Virus record (IMG/VR): IMGVR_UViG_3300024999_000038
Location: 1 to 64,000 of that record
DNA: 64,000 nucleotides
Strand: one strand, 5' to 3'
Origin: a virus
Part shown: piece by piece, positions 33,395 to 42,106 of the stretch
Position numbering within the stretch: the first letter of the stretch is position 1
Layout of the letters: each line of letters begins with the position of its first letter
Program-made: the position numbers and the translations under genes
Notes under the pieces: model-generated
Told to the model about the DNA's origin: nothing
Databases searched by the model: none
The model's input: only the letters and a program-made list of their open reading frames with translations

Positions 33395-33826
33395 ATGTAT
33401 AAAACTATTACAACTTATGATAAAAATGGAGATTGGAATCATAAATATGTAATTGATAAAGAAGACGACAAATATTATTATTTTATTGATGGATTTCAAG
33501 GCGACGAATTAAGATTAGATAAAGAATTGGAAATTCTCCAGTATAATGGTAACAACAATTCATGGATAACTTTTAAAAATTGGTTAGATGTAAAAGAAAA
33601 ACCAACATTTAAAGTAGAGTTTAAAATGGTAAATGAAGATATAGAAGACATGCAAGAAAGAATTATATTAAAAAGTTACGAAAGAAAATATTATCACATT
33701 AAATTTGAATCTGAAAAACTTCGAGAAGTTATGCTAAAATTAACTGAAAAAATTAATGAACTAAGCGACGAGCTAGACATAGTTGGAGAAATGTTTGAAA
33801 ATAGTTTAAAATTTAATGAACAATAA
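33395..33826 (+). CDS. Early hypothetical protein with coiled coil
   Basis: 143 residues from ATG 33395 (AAGGAGGAATTTTGAACT). N-terminal WxxKYVIDKEDDKYYYFIDGF beta domain and a C-terminal helix of about 60 residues (MLKLTEKINELSDELDIVGEM). No family recognised. Confidence 0.7.
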   Translation: MYKTITTYDKNGDWNHKYVIDKEDDKYYYFIDGFQGDELRLDKELEILQYNGNNNSWITFKNWLDVKEKPTFKVEFKMVNEDIEDMQERIILKSYERKYYHIKFESEKLREVMLKLTEKINELSDELDIVGEMFENSLKFNEQ

Positions 33827-33833
33827 ACAAATT

Positions 33834-33857
33834 AGAGGCTCTAACGAGTCTCTTTTC
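33834..33857 (+). terminator. Rho-independent terminator
   Basis: AGAGGCTC/GAGTCTCT with TAAC loop, then TTTT. Confidence 0.8.
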
Positions 33858-34024
33858 TATTCCCATATAATCACACCACTTCCCACATTAAACCTCTTAC
33901 AATCAATCCTGAAGCATCTAATGCTATCATATAACTCTTATTACCTTTGCCTTATTGCCCTTATTATTTATCTATCCTCTGCTATCACTCACAAATTAAC
34001 CAAAAACAAATCATAAAATAAAAT

Positions 34025-34053
34025 TTGACAATCCATCCTATAAATGTTATACT
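34025..34053 (+). promoter_or_regulatory. Sigma-A-type promoter
   Basis: TTGACA-N17-TATACT upstream of a 13-codon frame and the CoiA-like gene. Confidence 0.78.
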
Positions 34054-34103
34054 TATTGCCTAGAATAATTATATTTATTCTAAATAAATTGAAAGGAGAA
34101 AAC

Positions 34104-34145
34104 ATGCTAATAATGATTTATATCTATTCGTCCGGCTATGTGTAG
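34104..34145 (+). CDS. 13-residue leader-peptide candidate
   Basis: GAAAGGAGAAAAC then ATG; reads MLIMIYIYSSGYV and stops at TAG. It is 85 nt upstream of the CoiA-like gene. A translated short hydrophobic leader could control the downstream gene by stalling or coupling. Too short to be sure. Confidence 0.35.
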   Translation: MLIMIYIYSSGYV

Positions 34146-34229
34146 CACTCTATTTATCTATTATCATTCAGCCACCAAACCACTGCAATAAACATAAAAA
34201 TAAATTAAAATGAAAGAGGTAAAATTAAA

Positions 34230-35258
34230 ATGATTAAATTACCCATAGCACTAGATTTAAATGCTAATCAATTAACCCATATTACCAACGTAAATAAAGA
34301 CAATAAAGAATCTTTTAACTTTGTTTGCCCACAATGTAAAACTACTTTAATGGTTAAAATAGGAGACATAAACGTCCATCATTTCGCTCATAAAAATCAA
34401 TGTGATATTAATTCAGAAACAATAATACATATATTGGCTAAAAAAGTGATAGCAGAAAATAATGAAATAGTTTTACCTATTTATAATCCAATTAGTCTTA
34501 AATGGCAACATGTTAAAAAAGATTATACATTAAGCGCAGTAGAATCTAGTTATGAGGATATTATTCCAGATGTTATAATAAATATAGACGATAGGCCCAT
34601 ATTTATTGAAGTTGCTTATAGTCACTTTATTGATAATGATAAACTTGAGAAGTTAAAAAGAATAAATATTGAAACATGGGAAATTGATTTGCGTAAAATA
34701 GATTTATTTGATTATGATAGCTTTAAAAATATACTATTAAACGAGATATATAATAAGCAATCTATAATAATTGATTATAAAAATTATGGCAAAGAATTAA
34801 TGAATGAATTAAAGATACTTAAAAAATCAAATATATTTTACAATGAATTATTAAATCAATATAAGCAAATTAAAAATGAAGTATTTATAAAAACTAAAAA
34901 ATTCACCTTATTAAATGGTGATAATTATCTAAGATTAGTTGATATGAAAGATAATAAAGAATATTGGTTAGTTATTAATGCATTACATAGAGATATGTTA
35001 TCATATGCATTTGTTGGTGCTTATAGTTTTTCAGATAAAAATATGAAATACAATAATTCTATTCATTATTCAATTGGCAAAAATAAATATTATTATCAAT
35101 CTGGATCAATTAAAGCAGAAGGACTTGGAAGTTTACACTGGGAATTAGAAAAACTATTGAATGGAAATAGAGTTAATTTAAAAAGCAATATTAAAAATGA
35201 TAAATTTATGTTATTCAGTACAATTCAAATAATTAAACCATTAAAGGAAGTAAAATAA
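34230..35258 (+). CDS. CoiA-like nuclease
   Basis: 342 residues, ATG 34230 after GAAAGAGGTAAAATTAAA. N-terminus: CPQC (33-36) and HHFAHKNQC, the CoiA zinc motif; then a restriction-like core with PDVIINIDDRPIFIEVAYSHFID (D then E-x-x) followed by KLKRINIETWEIDL. CoiA-family proteins act with recombination and competence. The next gene starts one base after its stop, so the two form an operon. Confidence 0.75.
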   Translation: MIKLPIALDLNANQLTHITNVNKDNKESFNFVCPQCKTTLMVKIGDINVHHFAHKNQCDINSETIIHILAKKVIAENNEIVLPIYNPISLKWQHVKKDYTLSAVESSYEDIIPDVIINIDDRPIFIEVAYSHFIDNDKLEKLKRINIETWEIDLRKIDLFDYDSFKNILLNEIYNKQSIIIDYKNYGKELMNELKILKKSNIFYNELLNQYKQIKNEVFIKTKKFTLLNGDNYLRLVDMKDNKEYWLVINALHRDMLSYAFVGAYSFSDKNMKYNNSIHYSIGKNKYYYQSGSIKAEGLGSLHWELEKLLNGNRVNLKSNIKNDKFMLFSTIQIIKPLKEVK

Positions 35259-36512
35259 ATGAATATATTAAAATTAAGAGAATATGTCCTAACATCTAAT
35301 TCAATCAAAAATTATAAAATCCTTTGTGGTATCTTAGATATACCAGTTAAGGCCAGCACAAACAGTAAACAAGCACAATATAAGGAAATGGATAGATACT
35401 TTAAATATCATAAAGAGGGAAATAAATTTATTATTGATGAAATATACAATGAAATATTGCCTAAAGTTGATAATAGAGGTGGCGCACATAATGTCACAGA
35501 ATACACTAAATATATAGAAAACTTAATACTAGATTTATTAGTACAAGGAGGAAACAATAAGCAAGGATTCGGGAGAGTTTTCCTAAGTAAAAATCAACTC
35601 TTCAAAGAATTTAATATGATTAATGATAATTATGTTTTTTGTAAACGCAGAATATTAAAATTATCTAAATTTATGAATATTAATAAAGAAACTGTAGAAG
35701 AGTGGTATGATCTAAATGATGATATGCTTGAAAGAAATTTAAACCAAGCATTGAATAGTTTGGAAAATCAATCTTTAATAACGTGGGAAAAGGAGTTAAC
35801 TGTGGCTAAAGCAATGCCTCTAGCAGAAATTAAAAAAGATGGTACAGAAGTAGTTAAAAGAAAATATATAGACAAATATGATGAGGAGCAAATTGATTAT
35901 AAGTATCGCGCAGATGATGAAATACAATTAAATTATAGGGAAGGCACTGATAAGGAAAAAGCATTTATAATAAAGACAGAAAAGGAAATTTTTAAAGAAT
36001 TAGGTTGCGATAGCAAACAAAAGGTTATTAAATTTGGTTTATGGGAAACATTTAAAAATAAAGTAGATGATATAGTATTGAAAGAATTAAATATTGCTTT
36101 CTACTATAAATCATATAAAATCTTATTTAATGAAGAACACATATCAGAAGCAATTGATGATATTTATGGCAAATGTGAATTAACTGAAGAAGAGAAACAT
36201 GATAGTAAATATCTTATTAATAATGATGTAATAGACAGAACCATCACAAATGCAGAAAATAGACATGAGAAGGCAGTAAAAGAAAAATCTAAAATCATTG
36301 GCAGAATGAAAAATGATAAAGAAGGTAAAAGAACTAAAAGAAGGGCTGAGGAAAATTATATAGATGATAATATTGAATTAGGAAATAGTTTAATATTTAT
36401 AAATGCTACTAATATTAAGGATAAAGTAAAGAAAACTAAATTAGATGTTATTGTTGATATAGATATGGATGAAATATTAGATAAATTATTAAATGAAGAT
36501 GAAATAGAGTAA
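35259..36512 (+). CDS. Hypothetical protein coupled to CoiA-like nuclease
   Basis: 417 residues, ATG 35259 immediately after the TAA of the CoiA-like gene (GGAAGTAAAATAA). Basic, helix-rich, with a region (NQLFKEFNMINDNYVFCKRRILKLSKFMNINKE) that could be a winged helix, followed by a long basic tail (RMKNDKEGKRTKRRAEENY). A DNA-binding or initiator-like role is possible; no family recognised. Confidence 0.65.
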   Translation: MNILKLREYVLTSNSIKNYKILCGILDIPVKASTNSKQAQYKEMDRYFKYHKEGNKFIIDEIYNEILPKVDNRGGAHNVTEYTKYIENLILDLLVQGGNNKQGFGRVFLSKNQLFKEFNMINDNYVFCKRRILKLSKFMNINKETVEEWYDLNDDMLERNLNQALNSLENQSLITWEKELTVAKAMPLAEIKKDGTEVVKRKYIDKYDEEQIDYKYRADDEIQLNYREGTDKEKAFIIKTEKEIFKELGCDSKQKVIKFGLWETFKNKVDDIVLKELNIAFYYKSYKILFNEEHISEAIDDIYGKCELTEEEKHDSKYLINNDVIDRTITNAENRHEKAVKEKSKIIGRMKNDKEGKRTKRRAEENYIDDNIELGNSLIFINATNIKDKVKKTKLDVIVDIDMDEILDKLLNEDEIE

Positions 36513-36519
36513 GAAATAA

Positions 36520-36583
36520 AATCGACCAATTTGAAGTGTCCATTATATTATAGTATATAAAGGGGATGTCTAATTGGTCGATT
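36520..36583 (+). repeat. 12-bp inverted repeat after operon, possible terminator
   Basis: AATCGACCAATT/AATTGGTCGATT around 40 nt, followed by CTTATAATTTTATTATT. The rest of 36513-36826 has GGTTGA-AGCG-TCAACC and CTAAATAT/ATATTTAG hairpins near 36,645-36,695 and no gene. Confidence 0.5.
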
Positions 36584-36748
36584 CTTATAATTTTATTATT
36601 ATTAATCAATCAATCAAAGAGAACCCAACGAAAGCAGGTGTAGCGGTTGAAGCGTCAACCTTGCTAAATATTCGCTATCGCTCATATTTAGGATTATTCT
36701 TTGCTTATCATTTTTCTTCTTTCTCTATTTAGAAACATAAAATAATAA

Positions 36749-36777
36749 TTGCCATACGTTAAATATTTTGATATACT
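36749..36777 (+). promoter_or_regulatory. Sigma-A-type promoter with UP element
   Basis: ATAAAATAATAA then TTGCCA-N17-TATACT. Confidence 0.72.
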
Positions 36778-36826
36778 ATCAATATCCACTAATTCCACTA
36801 ATTAAATATCAAAAGGAGGTTTCCCA

Positions 36827-37255
36827 ATGGCAAAACGAAGAACCAACCAAGACATGCAAAAAGCAGCAAACACTTGTCGCTTATTTCTCTTAGCAGACAA
36901 TAATCCTCATACAGCTTATGAGCAATACATAAAAGATCATATGCTTTCCGGTCAACCAATGCCTTATTATATCCAAGGTATTAAGGATTTTATCACAGCG
37001 TCAAAAATGCTACAACAAGATATCCTGGCAATCAGAAAAGAAAAAGAACGCTCAGAAAATCAATTAAATGAAAAGCAAACAGACTTAGAACTTATCAAAT
37101 CCTTAGATATTAAATTAGTAATGCAAGCTTATAAAACATCATCGGGAACCGCTAAACTAGAATTATGTAATTTAGCAAATATGATACACGCTAAAGACTT
37201 TACTGGTATTACGCAATCAGAAATCTATACTGCAAAGGAATTTCAATTAATTTAA
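36827..37255 (+). CDS. Early hypothetical protein
   Basis: 142 residues, ATG 36827 after AAAAGGAGGTTTCCCA. Helical with a central coiled coil (RKEKERSENQLNEKQTDLELIK). No family recognised. A weak GCCA/TGGC hairpin with T-run follows. Confidence 0.7.
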   Translation: MAKRRTNQDMQKAANTCRLFLLADNNPHTAYEQYIKDHMLSGQPMPYYIQGIKDFITASKMLQQDILAIRKEKERSENQLNEKQTDLELIKSLDIKLVMQAYKTSSGTAKLELCNLANMIHAKDFTGITQSEIYTAKEFQLI

Positions 37256-37332
37256 AAAGAAAGAAGGCCACCAAAATGTTGGCATAGGTTTTTTTATTAA
37301 ATTAATCAAATACATATTAGGAGGTTGTTTAA

Positions 37333-37911
37333 ATGTTTATACATCCAGAACTTAAAACCACTGCAAAGGTTACATACAACATTGAATATACTGAAAAGGA
37401 TGAAGATTTCAAAGATGATTTTTCCAACGTAAAAAAAATCAATTGCAAGGACTTAGAGGAAATGACTAAGTATATGTTCCAACTCAGACAACGCAATATG
37501 TACAATATTAATCTTTATACATTAGTCGAAAATAATGGTCAATGGATTATGGAAGATCATGCACAACAATGTGAATTTTATAAAGATACTTTACAAGCTG
37601 AAAAGACTCACAAATATAACCGAGAATTAACTGAAAATATGGAGGAAATGCAGAAAGAAATAGACTTATATAAAAAATTCATTGCTCAGTATAATGCCAC
37701 AAAAGAATTCGAAAAATGGAAGAAGGAACAAACTGCTTTTACTTATTATTATAGACTGAGACCTCCCAGTATTGGTTGTCAACCAACAAAAGGAATGTTA
37801 GAAATGAATGGCGAAAAGATAATTCACAATGACAGAGAGTATTGGGGATCTTGCAATTATGATAGAGAATTGACTGATAAAGAACTTTATGAATATGACT
37901 TAGATAAATAA
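37333..37911 (+). CDS. Early hypothetical protein
   Basis: 192 residues, ATG 37333 after TAGGAGGTTGTTTAA. N-terminal alpha/beta domain, a Lys/Glu helix (ENMEEMQKEIDLYKKFIAQY), then an aromatic C-terminus. No family recognised. Strong terminator follows. Confidence 0.7.
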   Translation: MFIHPELKTTAKVTYNIEYTEKDEDFKDDFSNVKKINCKDLEEMTKYMFQLRQRNMYNINLYTLVENNGQWIMEDHAQQCEFYKDTLQAEKTHKYNRELTENMEEMQKEIDLYKKFIAQYNATKEFEKWKKEQTAFTYYYRLRPPSIGCQPTKGMLEMNGEKIIHNDREYWGSCNYDRELTDKELYEYDLDK

Positions 37912-37920
37912 AATATATTA

Positions 37921-37950
37921 GAGAACTAAATTAATTATTAGTTCTCTTTT
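37921..37950 (+). terminator. Rho-independent terminator
   Basis: GAGAACTAA/TTAGTTCTC then TTTT. Confidence 0.88.
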
Positions 37951-38097
37951 CTTTTGTCTATGTTCTTACCCTCATATAATCCCTTCAGACCTTCCACGAT
38001 GTCATATAAGCTCTTATAAATCAAATCTGATATAATCCCACAACAAAAAGATAATAAGGCCACAAACAACGCTAATATAATTATTTATGTTTTGCTA

Positions 38098-38125
38098 TTG
38101 TATTTATGTTACAAACGATTATAAT
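38098..38125 (+). promoter_or_regulatory. Sigma-A-type promoter
   Basis: TTGTAT-N16-TATAAT. Confidence 0.55.
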
Positions 38126-38166
38126 TATAGGTAATTACATATAAAATTTAAAGGAGCTGGCACAAC

Positions 38167-38340
38167 ATGGACAACAAAGCATTAGACACCAGAAACGAGT
38201 TAAATTTTATCAAGGATTTTACAAGATCAACTCTTACCGGATTAGAAGTAAATAATAGCATAGAGGATTATGCAATAAAAAATTACATCAAAGAAGTTGA
38301 AAGAAGTATCGCGCTAATCAAAAAAGCAAATAATCTATAA
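38167..38340 (+). CDS. Small early protein
   Basis: 57 residues, ATG 38167 after AAAGGAGCTGGCACAAC. Reads as two or three helices (LDTRNELNFIKDF, IKEVERSIALIKKANNL). Complete cassette: promoter, ribosome site, terminator. No family recognised. Confidence 0.72.
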   Translation: MDNKALDTRNELNFIKDFTRSTLTGLEVNNSIEDYAIKNYIKEVERSIALIKKANNL

Positions 38341-38363
38341 GTCGGAAACGGCTTATTTTTTTT
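38337..38363 (+). terminator. Rho-independent terminator
   Basis: ATAAGTCG-GAAA-CGGCTTAT then eight T; overlaps the stop codon. Confidence 0.88.
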
Positions 38364-38446
38364 GCGCTTATATCCGGCATTTATGACGCAATCAATACTT
38401 TCAAACTCTTGTTTTAATGGGATAATTAATAAGTGTAAAATAATTG

Positions 38447-38476
38447 TTGACTAATTAGCATTCAGTGTGATAGAAT
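38447..38476 (+). promoter_or_regulatory. Sigma-A-type promoter with UP element
   Basis: GTAAAATAATTG then TTGACT-N18-TAGAAT. Confidence 0.72.
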
Positions 38477-38518
38477 ACATTAACGGATTAAATAAGGAAA
38501 TGAAAGAGGTTATAACTT

Positions 38519-38737
38519 ATGAGAATGCATATAAACCGTGACAAGGAAATCGAGGAAAGAATTAATAATGAAATTGATGCTTGCAAAATGGCCTATAAAA
38601 TTCAGGACAATGAAGGTAATAGATTTGTTTTTGGCGGTATAGAAAATGGTTTTCCTTGGTATCGAACAAGAGGAGGAAGTAAACATATTTTTGATTTAAA
38701 TGGGTACGAAGTGTTAGAACAATATTGTAAATTATAA
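38519..38737 (+). CDS. Small early protein
   Basis: 72 residues, ATG 38519 after GAAAGAGGTTATAACTT. N-terminal helix then FVFGGIENGFPWYRTRGGSKHIFDL beta segment. No family recognised; complete cassette. Confidence 0.7.
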   Translation: MRMHINRDKEIEERINNEIDACKMAYKIQDNEGNRFVFGGIENGFPWYRTRGGSKHIFDLNGYEVLEQYCKL

Positions 38738-38739
38738 TT

Positions 38740-38761
38740 AAGACTCTCAGGAGTCTTTTTT
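38740..38761 (+). terminator. Rho-independent terminator
   Basis: AAGACTC/GAGTCTT with TCAG loop, then T-run. Confidence 0.88.
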
Positions 38762-38978
38762 CTTTTCCTTAAACATCATACCCAATACTAATTAAAACCT
38801 CTCTAATGGCCTATTCTATAGCTCTGATAGTATCCGGGAATCCCTTGTGTATGTTTATTCTGTATCCCATAAACCGAAAATAAATATTCAAAAGTCATAT
38901 ACAAATATGTAAAAATTATGATACAATGAATTGAACGCTAATTTTAATTTATTGATATAGTGAATATAAATATAATTG

Positions 38979-39007
38979 TTGACGTTCAATAATAGAAATG
39001 CTATAAT
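38979..39007 (+). promoter_or_regulatory. Sigma-A-type promoter with UP element
   Basis: AAATATAATTG then TTGACG-N17-TATAAT with TGC before the -10. GAACGC upstream and GACGTTC at the -35 may form an operator-like inverted pair. Confidence 0.8.
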
Positions 39008-39042
39008 GCATTATCAGGTTATTTTAAGGAGGTTCATTACAT

Positions 39043-39450
39043 ATGAAGTCAATGTCTAAACCACAACAACGACGATATCTATCTTATCAACGTGATAACC
39101 GCACTGAAAAAGATTCTTACTACTCAAGTTCAGATATAGTGATTTTCAGACAATATGATAAAAGACTTAGTATACTAAAAAGTGATAATGTTTTTGTATT
39201 TGAGAATATAATGAAAGAATATTTTTTAGGGAATTACATTTATGACATTGATACATTTTGTGCTTACTTACTTTTAAACTATAAAAAGACACAAACAGGA
39301 CTAGTAAAAGTTATGGAAGAAATGAATGTATCAAAATATCATAGAGAAAAATTAGAGAGTTATTGCTTGGGGTTACAAGTAAGGTATAGATACGAAGTTA
39401 TAACCGCATCATTTACTAATGATTTGGATACAATCAATATTAAAATCTAA
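39043..39450 (+). CDS. Early hypothetical protein
   Basis: 135 residues, ATG 39043 after AAGGAGGTTCATTACAT. Basic N-terminus (KSMSKPQQRRYLSYQRDNR) suggests nucleic-acid contact. No family recognised; complete cassette. Confidence 0.7.
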   Translation: MKSMSKPQQRRYLSYQRDNRTEKDSYYSSSDIVIFRQYDKRLSILKSDNVFVFENIMKEYFLGNYIYDIDTFCAYLLLNYKKTQTGLVKVMEEMNVSKYHREKLESYCLGLQVRYRYEVITASFTNDLDTINIKI

Positions 39451-39475
39451 GAGCCTCTAAACAGGTTCTTTTTTT
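39449..39475 (+). terminator. Rho-independent terminator
   Basis: AAGAGCCT/AGGTTCTT then T-run. Confidence 0.85.
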
Positions 39476-39638
39476 CTTTTCCGGTACTAATTGACCATGA
39501 ACAAATTTAAACCTCTTAAAGCGTCCATTCTGACTCTCTGAAACTAGCCTATAGCCTCATTCTACATTTCAATTTATAGAACCAAATGCCCATTTCATGG
39601 GTTGAGTATAAAGGGAAAATAATTATTTTTATTAACAT

Positions 39639-39667
39639 GGTTTTTCTTATTGTTTCTATGCTATAAT
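39639..39667 (+). promoter_or_regulatory. Extended -10 promoter with UP element
   Basis: AAAATAATTATTTTTATT then TATGC-TATAAT; near-identical block to the 32528-32556 promoter. Confidence 0.68.
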
Positions 39668-39699
39668 AAGGCATAAGCAAAAAGAAAGAAGGTTATTGT

Positions 39700-40236
39700 A
39701 TGAAAAAGGTTACACGTAGTTACTTCACTATTCGCCAAGTTGACATGGGCCACGGTTGGGTATCTTATGAAAAACAATTCTTAGGAGATATGAAGTTTAT
39801 CAATATCTCATACGTTGACTATGATCAAGATGATAATGAAGTTGGTTCTGGTAATGAAGACTTTAGCCTTGAAAGATACTTAAAAGTTATGGAAATCAAT
39901 CTTAATGAATTAGTCAGAAACAATGCACCAGTTAAACCAGAAGTTACCCAAACAACCTTTGTACAATACATAAATGCAAATAGATACAATCAAGTATTCA
40001 CTTCTGACATAGAAAAGTTTAGTTCTGAATTATTATCCATCATGATAGCTAAAGAAGGAGAAGTCAGAAGAACTGGGCAGGATTTCGGCGGCTGGAATTA
40101 TGAAGTAATAAACAATAGAATTCTAGTCCTCGAACTTGGTGCTTGGAGATATGGACAAAAAATTAAGTGGGATATGGAGAAAAATTGCATAGCTGATAGT
40201 AGAAAGAAAGAGTATAGAGAATTAATTAAGAAGTAG
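39700..40236 (+). CDS. Early hypothetical protein
   Basis: 178 residues, ATG 39700 after AAAGAAAGAAGGTTATTGT. A first half rich in beta strands with acidic loops and a second alpha/beta part (FGGWNYEVINNRILVLELGAW). No family recognised; complete cassette. Confidence 0.7.
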   Translation: MKKVTRSYFTIRQVDMGHGWVSYEKQFLGDMKFINISYVDYDQDDNEVGSGNEDFSLERYLKVMEINLNELVRNNAPVKPEVTQTTFVQYINANRYNQVFTSDIEKFSSELLSIMIAKEGEVRRTGQDFGGWNYEVINNRILVLELGAWRYGQKIKWDMEKNCIADSRKKEYRELIKK

Positions 40237-40251
40237 AAATACTTCTTTTTC
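40228..40251 (+). terminator. Rho-independent terminator
   Basis: AAGAAGTA-GAAA-TACTTCTT then T-run; overlaps the coding end. Confidence 0.87.
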
Positions 40252-40331
40252 TTTGTCCCTGCTCCTATAATCCCAATACCCATGAATCCTATATTTGGTC
40301 TGGTTAAATTAGAGTAAAAAAATTAATTATT

Positions 40332-40360
40332 TTTACATTATATTCTATCTATGTTATAAT
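40332..40360 (+). promoter_or_regulatory. Sigma-A-type promoter
   Basis: TTTACA-N17-TATAAT behind AATTAATTATT. Confidence 0.72.
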
Positions 40361-40384
40361 CTCTAAAAGGAGGTGAAAAATAAA

Positions 40385-40555
40385 ATGGACAATGATAAAT
40401 TAATTGATGTACTCTATTCCATCACGGCAAGCCTAGAAAGATTAAATTTAGAAATTGCACGAATAAATGAAAAAATCGAATTGAATTATGAAGAGCGCAA
40501 CCTATCAAAAGAAATTGAAAATATAAACAAAGTAATAAAAGAAATCAGTAAATAA
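40385..40555 (+). CDS. Small coiled-coil early protein
   Basis: 56 residues from ATG 40385; an in-frame GTG at 40373 is part of the ribosome site AAAGGAGGTG and is not the start. The whole protein is a heptad-like helix (LNLEIARINEKIELNYEERNL...). Could be an oligomerising inhibitor of a host protein; that is speculation from size and class. Confidence 0.68.
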   Translation: MDNDKLIDVLYSITASLERLNLEIARINEKIELNYEERNLSKEIENINKVIKEISK

Positions 40556-40584
40556 GAGTCTTACATAGACTCTTCTCTTTTTTA
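40554..40584 (+). terminator. Rho-independent terminator
   Basis: AAGAGTCT/AGACTCTT then CTCTTTTTT. Confidence 0.85.
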
Positions 40585-40641
40585 TAGGGTAGCTCATACC
40601 TACCGGATCACAAATAAATATAAAATAATTTATAAAAACTT

Positions 40642-40672
40642 AACACAAATTAATAAATCTGTGTTATAATAA
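40642..40672 (+). promoter_or_regulatory. Weaker sigma-A-type promoter
   Basis: TTAACA-N19-TATAAT behind ATAAAATAATTTAT. Confidence 0.5.
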
Positions 40673-40713
40673 ATCAAGTTCAAAAATACATAAAAAGAAA
40701 GTAGGTAATATAT

Positions 40714-40989
40714 ATGGTAGTTTTTATTCCAACTACTGAGGAATCCCCAATTTATAGTTATATTTTTGAAAATCCAAATGTTTATGAGGAATTTTTAGCA
40801 CCTACTATTTGCCGGATCATGAAAGGGAGAGAAAAATATCCACATTATGACCGGAATCGGCAATATAACACATTTTACAAAGTAGCAAAACAAATAGTTG
40901 AATACTACATGGCGAAACATGGTGAAATTCATGACATTAAAACTTTAGCTTGGGATCTAAACAATTACTGCCATGAAATATATGTTTAA
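40714..40989 (+). CDS. Small early protein
   Basis: 91 residues, ATG 40714 after AAGAAAGTAGGTAATATAT. N-terminal PTTEESPIYSYIF, then a basic helical part with several Tyr/His. No family recognised; complete cassette. Confidence 0.7.
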   Translation: MVVFIPTTEESPIYSYIFENPNVYEEFLAPTICRIMKGREKYPHYDRNRQYNTFYKVAKQIVEYYMAKHGEIHDIKTLAWDLNNYCHEIYV

Positions 40990-41003
40990 AATAAATTATG
41001 TGT

Positions 41004-41039
41004 AAAGGTTAGATAGATAATATCTAACCTTTATTTTTT
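41004..41039 (+). terminator. Rho-independent terminator
   Basis: AAAGGTTAGATA/TATCTAACCTTT then ATTTTTT. Confidence 0.9.
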
Positions 41040-41265
41040 GTCTAAAAAATGTCTCCCCGGTAGCAGCAGAGCAATTTTTAAAAATCTTGTGGGGTTGGCA
41101 CTTGTCATCAAATTACCTTTTAAGCCTTAAAATAACCCTTAGAAGCCACAAATGGCACTCTAAGGGCTTTATACTCTATACCATAGATAATCGAACCACT
41201 AGCAAAAACACAACCCCTTTAAACTTTATTAAAATATAAAATAATTATTCAATACCTATATACAA

Positions 41266-41403
41266 ATGTCTAAAAATCGTTATAAAACATTTGTTAATGG
41301 TTTTGGTGAAGCAACAAAAAGAAATATAACTTGTTCTGGATATGAAAGAGCAGAAAAACGTAATAGCAAAGCAATGTTATTGTTTGTAGGAGGTAAAAAT
41401 TAA
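41266..41403 (+). CDS. Small protein without visible ribosome site
   Basis: 45 residues from ATG 41266 (MSKNRYKTFVNGFG...), basic, Gly-ending. A terminator follows at once (41403-41425), so it is placed like a cassette gene. But the sequence before it (AATAATTATTCAATACC) has only the UP-like tract: no -35/-10 and no ribosome site. It may be a cassette that lost its promoter end by deletion. Confidence 0.45.
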   Translation: MSKNRYKTFVNGFGEATKRNITCSGYERAEKRNSKAMLLFVGGKN

Positions 41404-41425
41404 AGGGCTGAAAAGCTCTTTTTTC
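41403..41425 (+). terminator. Rho-independent terminator
   Basis: AGGGCT/AGCTCT (one G-T pair) then TTTTTT. Confidence 0.8.
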
Positions 41426-41450
41426 TTTGCTATCAATTCAAATATAATTA

Positions 41451-41480
41451 TTGACCATTTTATATATTCTATGTTATAAT
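41451..41480 (+). promoter_or_regulatory. Sigma-A-type promoter with UP element
   Basis: AAATATAATTA then TTGACC-N18-TATAAT. Confidence 0.75.
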
Positions 41481-41520
41481 TCATTAACGTCAAATTTAAG
41501 AAATCGAAGGAGTGCTACAT

Positions 41521-41673
41521 ATGAAATATGAAGTAACAAGATTATTCACTAAGGGGATATTCAAAGGAAAGACCCACACGGAAATTACCTCAGTAAAATT
41601 CGAGGTAGGATTCATTTGCAAGAACGCCATCGGTGGTAGCGACTATAAAATAATTTCCTGCAATCCAGTGTAA
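41521..41673 (+). CDS. Small early protein
   Basis: 50 residues, ATG 41521 after GAAGGAGTGCTACAT. Beta-rich (VTRLFTKGIFKGKTHTEITSVKFEVGF), ends with a Cys pair spaced widely. No family recognised. Confidence 0.7.
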   Translation: MKYEVTRLFTKGIFKGKTHTEITSVKFEVGFICKNAIGGSDYKIISCNPV

Positions 41674-41677
41674 ACAT

Positions 41678-41701
41678 AAGGAAGGGTAAAACCTTCCTTT
41701 A
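41678..41701 (+). terminator. Rho-independent terminator
   Basis: AAGGAAGG/CCTTCCTT then TTAATAATTTT; only 23 nt before the next start, so it may allow partial readthrough. Confidence 0.75.
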
Positions 41702-41723
41702 ATAATTTTAAGGAGTGGTAAAC

Positions 41724-42071
41724 ATGTTTAAACCAGTTACCAAAAAGCAAACTAATAAATTTCAAGAAAACTATGGTAAATTCATTTCTTCTCTTTTTGG
41801 CGTTGAAGTTGTTGGAGATACCAAAAAAGAAGCTGAGGAATATTTAGCAAATTTCATTCAATGGAATATGGAACCATTTCAGAAAATTTATCAATTTCAG
41901 AATCATCTTGCTATTCTAAAGCGCAGTAAGAATGCTGTAAATCAATACGAATATTCCAGAATAGAAAATGGTTTAGCACAGGGATCTACAATATTTAGTG
42001 CTGTAAGTGACAGAGCAGCAGAAACAAAAGGCAATGACTATTTCAGTCAATACTTAGATTGTATCAATTAA
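41724..42071 (+). CDS. Early hypothetical protein
   Basis: 115 residues from ATG 41724, 7 nt after AAGGAGTGG; the in-frame GTG at 41715 lies in the ribosome site. All-helical (KKEAEEYLANFIQWNMEPFQKIYQFQNHLAIL). No family recognised. No separate promoter seen, so it depends on the 41451 promoter. Confidence 0.7.
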   Translation: MFKPVTKKQTNKFQENYGKFISSLFGVEVVGDTKKEAEEYLANFIQWNMEPFQKIYQFQNHLAILKRSKNAVNQYEYSRIENGLAQGSTIFSAVSDRAAETKGNDYFSQYLDCIN

Positions 42072-42097
42072 GGGCTAAATAAAATTTAGCTCTTTTT
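42071..42097 (+). terminator. Rho-independent terminator
   Basis: AGGGCTAAA/TTTAGCTCT then TTTTT. Confidence 0.88.
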
Positions 42098-42106
42098 CTT
42101 TGTCCT

